Below are positions 37,214-41,653 of a stretch of 41,653 bases of DNA, piece by piece. The first letter of the stretch is position 1. Each line of letters begins with the position of its first letter. The notes under the pieces were generated by a model, which was not told the DNA's origin, did no database searches, and saw only the letters and a program-made list of their open reading frames with translations. Source of the stretch: Campylobacteraceae bacterium (GTDB lineage Bacteria > Campylobacterota > Campylobacteria > Campylobacterales > Campylobacteraceae); assembly GCA_031255525.1 (NCBI GenBank), contig JAIRSJ010000001.1, forward strand, positions 1 through 41,653, read 5' to 3'. Position numbers and translations under genes: made by a program.

Positions 37214-37313
37214 ATCAATTCCTCCGTTTTTTGTAAAAAAATTATTCAATAAATGCACCTTTTAAAAGACTTATCTATTGCAACAAACAAGTGTATCGCT
37301 CAAACCGCGATTA
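37214..37313 (-). promoter_or_regulatory. Leader region between the mini-ORF and ssuA
   Basis: About 100 nt with the ssuA Shine-Dalgarno at its 3' end. On the minus strand, ATCGC...GCGAT (37295-37311) makes a 5-bp hairpin 2 nt after the mini-ORF stop codon. Such a layout could let ribosome position on the mini-ORF affect downstream expression, but no clear terminator/antiterminator pair was seen. Confidence 0.3.
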
Positions 37314-37343
37314 TTATGCGGCAACTAAATCTATCCGTTTCAT
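37314..37343 (-). CDS. Nine-codon leader peptide candidate
   Basis: Far below the ORF-track cutoff. On the minus strand the sequence AAGGAGGTGCGCTATG gives the best Shine-Dalgarno in this operon, directly before MKRIDLVAA, which ends in a double stop TAATAA. It lies between ssuD and ssuA. A small hairpin follows the stop. A nine-residue peptide with such a strong ribosome site is unlikely to be an enzyme and more likely regulates ssuA-C-B translation or transcription. No run of Cys or Met codons is present, so classical sulfur-amino-acid attenuation is not supported. Confidence 0.5.
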   Translation of the reverse strand: MKRIDLVAA

Positions 37344-37425
37344 AGCGCACCTCCTTAACTTGTTAAAATATATGCATTAAATCCCCTCAATACTTATAAA
37401 AGCCTTCTCATTCTTTTATCATCCT

Positions 37426-38574
37426 TCAGGAAGCTTTAACTTGCTTGTTTTTTAAGATCAGTCTTGTATCAAATGCGCCGCCTGTTACTATGTTGTCTTC
37501 AATGGTAAATGGTTTTTTATCAGGCAATAATGGGAACACAAGCTCTGCAAAACGCACAGCCTCCTCCAGATGCGGATAGCCTGAAAGTACGAATGTATCG
37601 ACTCCAAGATCTATATATTCTTGAAGTCTTTTGACTATCGTTTGCGGATCTCCTACAAGAGCAGTGCCGGCTCCTCCTCTTATCAAACCTATGCCGGCCC
37701 AAAGATTCGGACTTATCTCGAGTTTATTTTTATCGCCTTTGTGCAAAGATGTTATGCGGTGCTGTCCTACGGAATCCGAACTGTTTTGACTGGTTTGTGC
37801 AGCGGCTATCAAATCATCATCCAAATGACTTATAAGTCTGCTTGCCGCATCCCATGCCTCTTCTTCGCTCTCTCGTACAATAATCTGAAGTCTTATGCCA
37901 AACTTCACCGTTCGTCCGAGCGCAGCAGCTCTTTTTTTTACATCGGCTATCTTTTCCGCTACCAAATGAGGTGGTTCTCCCCAACTGAGATATGCGTCTA
38001 TATGCTTTGCCGTCAAATCATGAGCAGCATCAGACGAGCCTCCGAAATACAAGGGTGGATGTGGTCTTTGAACAGACGGAAATAGATTTTGAGCATTTTC
38101 CACATGGTAATATTTGCCTTTAAACGTGACTTTCTCGCCACTCAAAAGTTTTCGCCAAATAGTTAAAAACTCATCCGCTGCTTCGTATCTTTCATCATGG
38201 TTTAAAAATACTCCATCAGCCGCAAGCTCCTCAGGCCAAGCTCCTGGAACCACATTTAGTATAAGCCTGCCGTTTAATGCTTCATCTAAAGTAGAGGCTT
38301 GTCTTGCAAAGACCGTAGGTCCGCCCGTAGCTGAAGTTCTCAAGGCTACCAAAAGTTTAATTTTACTTGTTACGTTTGCTAATGTTGCCGCAGTAATAAA
38401 TGGGTCGAGATTGCCGCTCCCGGTAGGTATCAGAAGCCCATCGTATCCAAGTTGTTCGGCCGTAGTGGCAATTTGTTTCAAATAAGCATTGCTCACAGGT
38501 CTTGCCGAAGATGATCTGCCCAAATATCTGCCGTCTCCGCCGGTAGGTAAAAACCAAAAAATTCCTAAACTCAT
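37426..38574 (-). CDS. ssuD: SsuD-like FMNH2-dependent alkanesulfonate monooxygenase
   Basis: Flavin-dependent luciferase-family enzyme that would release sulfite from alkanesulfonates using FMNH2 and O2. 382 residues. Closely resembles E. coli SsuD by eye: [63 protein letters not shown] and [11 protein letters not shown] are all aligned. Three active-site positions differ: His11 is Gly, Cys54 is Asn and His228 is Gln (E. coli numbering), while Arg226, Arg297, Tyr331 and His333 are kept. No ssuE reductase gene is adjacent. Shine-Dalgarno AAGGAG lies 7 nt upstream. First gene of the operon. Confidence 0.88.
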   Translation of the reverse strand: MSLGIFWFLPTGGDGRYLGRSSSARPVSNAYLKQIATTAEQLGYDGLLIPTGSGNLDPFITAATLANVTSKIKLLVALRTSATGGPTVFARQASTLDEALNGRLILNVVPGAWPEELAADGVFLNHDERYEAADEFLTIWRKLLSGEKVTFKGKYYHVENAQNLFPSVQRPHPPLYFGGSSDAAHDLTAKHIDAYLSWGEPPHLVAEKIADVKKRAAALGRTVKFGIRLQIIVRESEEEAWDAASRLISHLDDDLIAAAQTSQNSSDSVGQHRITSLHKGDKNKLEISPNLWAGIGLIRGGAGTALVGDPQTIVKRLQEYIDLGVDTFVLSGYPHLEEAVRFAELVFPLLPDKKPFTIEDNIVTGGAFDTRLILKNKQVKAS

Positions 38575-38601
38575 AACTCACTCCTTAAAATTTGTAAAAT
38601 T

Positions 38602-38646
38602 TGATACTTTATTAAACTATAGTAAAAAAGTATAGTTAATGTATCA
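38602..38646 (-). promoter_or_regulatory. Large dyad, operator candidate upstream of ssuD
   Basis: Two nested inverted repeats share nearly one axis: TGATAC (38602-38607) / GTATCA (38641-38646) outside and AACTATA (38615-38621) / TATAGTT (38631-38637) inside. It lies between the ssuD ATG and the -10 candidate. A related element TATAGTTTTTATATCTGTTTA recurs at 38694-38714, matching 17 of 21 positions of the copy at 38631-38651. This looks like a multi-site operator. Confidence 0.5.
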
Positions 38647-38657
38647 GTTTAATCAAT

Positions 38658-38663
38658 ATTATA
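38658..38663 (-). promoter_or_regulatory. Candidate -10 box for the ssu operon
   Basis: TATAAT on the minus strand, 83 nt before the ssuD ATG and 11 nt beyond the outer end of the dyad. A transcript starting here would run through the dyad, so a bound regulator could block it. Confidence 0.45.
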
Positions 38664-38861
38664 CAGATATGAAAATTATAATTTACTTAAAAATATAGTT
38701 TTTATATCTGTTTACATTACTTTATTGATCATTTTTTGATATATCTTGTAGACAAGATGAAAACTGTGAGTTTTTAAAATTAACTGTTTACATGTAAAAA
38801 TGTGAATTTTATATGGTTTTCAAACTTTAAATATCTATATCGTTACACATAAATACTTTTT

Positions 38862-40694
38862 ATGCACAATGGTGGCGAACAAGTAAGCGTATTTACCGAA
38901 GCTTACGTATCGGGTGACATAAACATAGCAAAAGACTACTACAACCAAAAAATAAAAACTGGCGGCATACAGTTTGCGGCAGAGAAATCCGGAGTGAACA
39001 AATGGCTGCAAACACCTCTCGAGCAAAAAGTCATTCAAAAAGAAAAACGTGGCATTTGGAATGTAACATTTAATGGCAAGAACTCATATAAAATAAGAAA
39101 GCTTGATGAAGATGCTGTAGTAAATTACGATCATGGTAACAATAAATACGGAGCTATTCACATACAAAAACATCTTAAAGAGGGTGCATTAGGAGAAATA
39201 ACCAAAATTGATTTGGTGAATATGGGTGAAGTTATAAGAAATGGCGAATTTGATATAAATAATGGGCGAAATGTATACACATTAAATAAAAATGGTGCAG
39301 AATATAAAGTTATTACTTGGAGTGATGAAAGCGGCAATGAAAGATTCTTGACTTTTTATAGTGATAAAGGAGTCGGGGATGAGATTTCCTCAATTATCAA
39401 TAACCCGACTCAGAAAAGCATTATACCACAACCCAAAGGAAAAAACAATGAAAACAGTGCAAGAGATGGAGACATTCTTACAGCAGAACATGACACCGCA
39501 GGAACGCCAAGAGTTGACACAGACGGTATTGGAAGGGGAGAAAGCCCTCAAGTCCTCGATTATGCAAATCTCGGCGGGAGCAAAGCAGATGATGCAGGAG
39601 CCATACCAAGACTTGGATCGGATACTATCCCTGATCGCGAGATTCGGGGAGTACCCAAGATCGATGAAAACTTGGACAGACTCGAACCCTCTAACGGCAA
39701 TGAGCCAAGCATTTCAGGGGATAAGTCAAACGATGTGGTACGCACAGAAAATGCGGACGATATCGCTTCAGCTAAGAACACAAACTCAAACAGAGTAGTC
39801 TTTTACAAAAAAGGTACAGACCGCAATGATAAAACACATCTTCAAGAGACGCTGGGAGAGAGGGTAAAGTCCAACGCGAAAGGGTTTGAAGACGTTCCGT
39901 TTGCTATAGCGAAAGATGGCAAATACTATACGATAACCGATATGCAAACAGGAATGGCAGTTTTACCATACGGCGAACATATTAAAACGAAAAAAGAGGC
40001 TTTAGCGATGCTTGATGACAGACTTGAAAAGTTCGGCAGAGCCAAATTTGACGATGTTGTAAACAAAGATAGAATTGAAAATATAGACGAACTGTTAAAA
40101 ACAGCCAATGAACCAAGAGGGACTATTGAAGCCAAAATAGCAATATTAAAAAGAAAAATAGAAGAAGAAGATAATTTTTTTGTAAAAAGAGACAGAGAGG
40201 AGATGAATTATTTTAATGAAAAGTACAAGGATATAGTAGCGCAAACGGGCGAGCCATATACAAGAGATAGTATTATAGACGCAGATAAAAAGATAGCCGA
40301 ATATACTGCGCAGATCCAAAAGCTTGAAAATGATTTAAAGGTTCTTGACGAAACCAAGCCCATAGAGCAGGAGACAAAAGAGGTATTTACCCAAGTGAAA
40401 GAGACAGTAAAAAAGACACGACAAAGACTCTCGGAGGTAAAAAACACAAAAGCAGAGTCAAGCTGGCACGATGAACTCTACGGCATAGAGAAAAAAGCGG
40501 ACGACATAAATCCCGAAGCTATTGCAGAGCCTGATATAGTAAAGCAAAGAGATATAGAACTTCAAACAAAATATGACGAGCTGAAAAGTAAAGCCAACAA
40601 TCCCGAAACAAAACAGGAGTTAAAGACGTTTGAAGATAAATATGTAAAAGAGGGAAGGGTAGTAAACGAGATAGAACAGGCGAAAGGTTGTTAA
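38862..40694 (+). CDS. PBECR-type nuclease domain with coiled-coil tail (polyvalent-protein fragment)
   Basis: 610-residue ORF. Residues about 95-170 (YGAIHIQKHLKEG, MGEVIRNGEF, GRNVYTLNKNGAEYKV, ERFLTFYSDKG) match the barnase/colicin E5-like PBECR nuclease pattern found in phage and conjugative-element 'polyvalent' proteins (DUF3519-like in Campylobacter and Helicobacter). Then come IIPQPKGK and a disordered, Gly/Asp-rich linker (about 196-312), a domain with AIAKDGKYYTITDMQTGMAV (315-405), and a Lys/Glu-rich coiled coil ending EIEQAKGC. The ATG at 38862 has no Shine-Dalgarno, so the N-terminus may have been lost at the element edge. Probably a toxin delivered to or acting in a target cell; the target RNA is unknown. 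Confidence 0.7.
   Translation: MHNGGEQVSVFTEAYVSGDINIAKDYYNQKIKTGGIQFAAEKSGVNKWLQTPLEQKVIQKEKRGIWNVTFNGKNSYKIRKLDEDAVVNYDHGNNKYGAIHIQKHLKEGALGEITKIDLVNMGEVIRNGEFDINNGRNVYTLNKNGAEYKVITWSDESGNERFLTFYSDKGVGDEISSIINNPTQKSIIPQPKGKNNENSARDGDILTAEHDTAGTPRVDTDGIGRGESPQVLDYANLGGSKADDAGAIPRLGSDTIPDREIRGVPKIDENLDRLEPSNGNEPSISGDKSNDVVRTENADDIASAKNTNSNRVVFYKKGTDRNDKTHLQETLGERVKSNAKGFEDVPFAIAKDGKYYTITDMQTGMAVLPYGEHIKTKKEALAMLDDRLEKFGRAKFDDVVNKDRIENIDELLKTANEPRGTIEAKIAILKRKIEEEDNFFVKRDREEMNYFNEKYKDIVAQTGEPYTRDSIIDADKKIAEYTAQIQKLENDLKVLDETKPIEQETKEVFTQVKETVKKTRQRLSEVKNTKAESSWHDELYGIEKKADDINPEAIAEPDIVKQRDIELQTKYDELKSKANNPETKQELKTFEDKYVKEGRVVNEIEQAKGC
39448..39798 (+). CDS. Second open frame nested in the PBECR gene
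   Basis: 116 residues in the +1 frame relative to the PBECR gene. It has its own AAAGGA Shine-Dalgarno 7 nt before the ATG, and the product (MKTVQEMETFLQQNMTPQER..., IARFGEYPRSMKTWTDSNPL) looks helical. The track's version begins further upstream at 39361. Against it: bases at the first position of the main frame are mostly purine and rarely T, as expected if the main frame is the constrained one. T is only about 8 of 117 third positions of the nested frame, unlike this genome's genes. Either a true overprinted gene, or a shadow. No family recognised. Confidence 0.35.
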   Translation: MKTVQEMETFLQQNMTPQERQELTQTVLEGEKALKSSIMQISAGAKQMMQEPYQDLDRILSLIARFGEYPRSMKTWTDSNPLTAMSQAFQGISQTMWYAQKMRTISLQLRTQTQTE

Positions 40695-40714
40695 GTGGTC
40701 AAATTCGACCACTT
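40693..40714 (+). terminator. Stem-loop at the end of the PBECR gene
   Basis: AAGTGGTC (40693-40700) and GACCACTT (40707-40714) form a perfect 8-bp stem with a 6-nt loop, overlapping the stop codon. Only a short T-run follows (TTTAAG), so termination may be weak. Confidence 0.5.
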
Positions 40715-40933
40715 TAAGATAAGCTGATAAGTTGCAAAGTGTGCGCCTAAAAAGTCGCATCTTTTGAAGCTTATAGTGTTGTCGACTGAAAAAACATTAT
40801 AAGTGTTGTCCGCCCATGAGTAACCAACAGGTATTAAAAGGGCTATGGCAGGTGAAAAGCACTATCAATAGACTGTAGTGGTTTATCGGCGTGTGTGTTT
40901 AGTAGCCTGTCTATTTGTAAATAAGGTTGTTAA
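40695..40933. other. Structured gap between the two PBECR ORFs
   Basis: Contains the stem-loop above and a second imperfect hairpin, CTTATAGTGTT (40770-40780) with AACATTATAAG (40793-40803). The 11-mer AAGGTTGTTAA occurs at 40684-40694, the 3' end of the first ORF, and again at 40923-40933, just before the next ATG. A 20-codon ORF at 40816 (MSNQQVLKGLWQVKSTINRL) has no Shine-Dalgarno. The gap looks like a deleted or decayed module. Confidence 0.4.
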
Positions 40934-41653
40934 ATGATAGATTGTTTTTTGAAAAAAGGACTTGAGAAGATAGGCAAGATAATAGGTAAAGCAGGAGATG
41001 TTGAGATCGGAGGTAATATCAAACCAAACGATACGCTTCCTAATAAATCGTATCTTGTGAAAACAAAGAACAGAGAGAAGATAAGAGAGTTTTTCCACAA
41101 TGTAAAAACCAAACCGTTTGATGAAGTAGAGCCTGCAATAGAGTTAGGACGGATCAATGACATTCTTGCAGATAAAATCAAAGAGGCTTTTGGAATTGAC
41201 ATAAAAGGGTTCAAAAGGGTTATTACAAAAGACGGTTTTATACATGTAAAAAATAGACATACCGAGATAAACCCCAAAGATACAAAGCCTATTACCGAAG
41301 ATGATATGTTAAGATACGAGGATATAGTAGATAATCCCGATAAGATAGCTCATACAAAAACACCTCAGGGATTAGATGCTATTGTATATCAAAAACAGTA
41401 TGACGACGCAATCTATATAGTTGAAGAGATAAGAAGCAGCACACGAAGAGGTAAAACTCCATTACTCGCCTTAAAAACAATGTTTAAAAACGATATCAAC
41501 AAATGGAAAAAATATAAAAATGAGAATATAGAATGGATAAATATTGAAAATAAGGGTTATCAGGCGAATAATGCTCAAGCTCTAAAGCCTGAACCTGCAT
41601 CTTACGTCCAAAACGCTCCTGACACTCCCTCTGCTGATATTATACCACAAAAC
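40934..41653 (+). CDS. Second PBECR-type nuclease, 3' end outside window
   Basis: Not in the ORF track since it has no stop in the window. 240 codons are visible from the ATG at 40934; an in-frame TAA lies immediately before it. Residues about 75-185 match the PBECR3-type pattern: DILADKIKEAFGIDIKGFKR, VITKDGFIHVKNRHTEINPK, TEDDMLRYEDIVDNPDKI, then YIVEEIRSSTRRGKTPLLAL. HVKNRH, the acidic EDDM, and the E-x-R with a following K-T are the likely active-site positions. The visible C-terminal end DIIPQN repeats the IIPQ that follows the first PBECR domain, so further modules probably continue beyond the window. Weak Shine-Dalgarno AAGG. Confidence 0.7.
   Translation, partial: MIDCFLKKGLEKIGKIIGKAGDVEIGGNIKPNDTLPNKSYLVKTKNREKIREFFHNVKTKPFDEVEPAIELGRINDILADKIKEAFGIDIKGFKRVITKDGFIHVKNRHTEINPKDTKPITEDDMLRYEDIVDNPDKIAHTKTPQGLDAIVYQKQYDDAIYIVEEIRSSTRRGKTPLLALKTMFKNDINKWKKYKNENIEWINIENKGYQANNAQALKPEPASYVQNAPDTPSADIIPQN

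Larger units (their letters stand above)
38575..38861. other. Promoter region of the ssu operon and edge of the mobile element
   Basis: Very AT-rich. The left part holds an inverted repeat and a direct repeat (listed separately) plus a TATAAT on the minus strand. The right part leads into the PBECR ORF without a visible Shine-Dalgarno. No attachment-site repeat could be identified. Confidence 0.5.

Noticed and set aside
37621-38085. 154-codon plus-strand ORF over ssuD
   Set aside because: Shadow of ssuD; the protein text is Ser/Tyr/Arg-rich without a domain.
39560-40447. Minus-strand ORFs over the PBECR gene
   Set aside because: Antisense to the Lys/Glu-rich coding strand, giving Ser/Phe/Leu-rich shadows with no supporting signals.

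Overview
The window is AT-rich chromosomal DNA of a Campylobacterota (epsilonproteobacterial) species, most like the Campylobacter branch. Three observations support this. The folE gene is divergent from tig-clpP-def, as I recall for Campylobacter jejuni. A complete complex I operon carries small atypical proteins in the NuoE and NuoF positions, a hallmark of Campylobacter and Helicobacter. The -10 boxes are TATAAT-like without an obvious -35. Species cannot be named from the sequence alone.

Layout. 1-127: start of nifS (minus, cut by the window edge). 725-3873: folE (minus), then tig-clpP-def (protein folding, proteolysis, N-terminal deformylation). 4896-6413: comM/yifB ATPase. 6909-8827: a DUF4405-like membrane protein and a pair of exported proteins resembling nickel/cobalt-uptake accessory proteins NikK and NikL. 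9069-11113: nnrDE and purN. 11601-16434: yraN, trxA, trxB, dapB, purF and a YhcC-type radical SAM gene. 17386-19476: topA. 19923-20271: tiny membrane-peptide ORFs missed by the ORF track. 20626-34259: the 14-gene nuo operon on the minus strand (A-B-C-D-E'-F'-G-H-I-J-K-L-M-N). 34745-38574: a sulfonate-type operon, ssuD - leader peptide - ssuA - ssuC - ssuB, with a dyad-rich promoter. 38862-41653: the edge of a mobile element encoding two PBECR-type nucleases, which look like fragments of a phage or conjugative-element 'polyvalent' protein.

How the genes work together. Most of the window is housekeeping: thioredoxin redox, lysine and purine synthesis, metabolite repair, protein maturation and DNA topology. 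Complex I lacks the NADH-oxidising module: neither E' nor F' shows FMN, NADH or Fe-S motifs, so electrons probably come from a carrier such as flavodoxin, as reported for C. jejuni. The ssu genes would import and desulfonate an organosulfur compound under sulfur limitation.

Most interesting signals: (1) two tandem PBECR nucleases with repeated junction sequences, and a second open frame with its own Shine-Dalgarno sequence inside the first; (2) a 9-codon ORF with a very strong Shine-Dalgarno between ssuD and ssuA, a leader-peptide candidate; (3) a NuoF-position protein that aligns with part of NuoG in the same operon; (4) two exported proteins whose predicted mature N-terminus is histidine; (5) SsuD with three altered active-site positions. 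Several long intergenic stretches look like decayed genes. No rRNA, tRNA, CRISPR array, insertion sequence or replication origin was seen.
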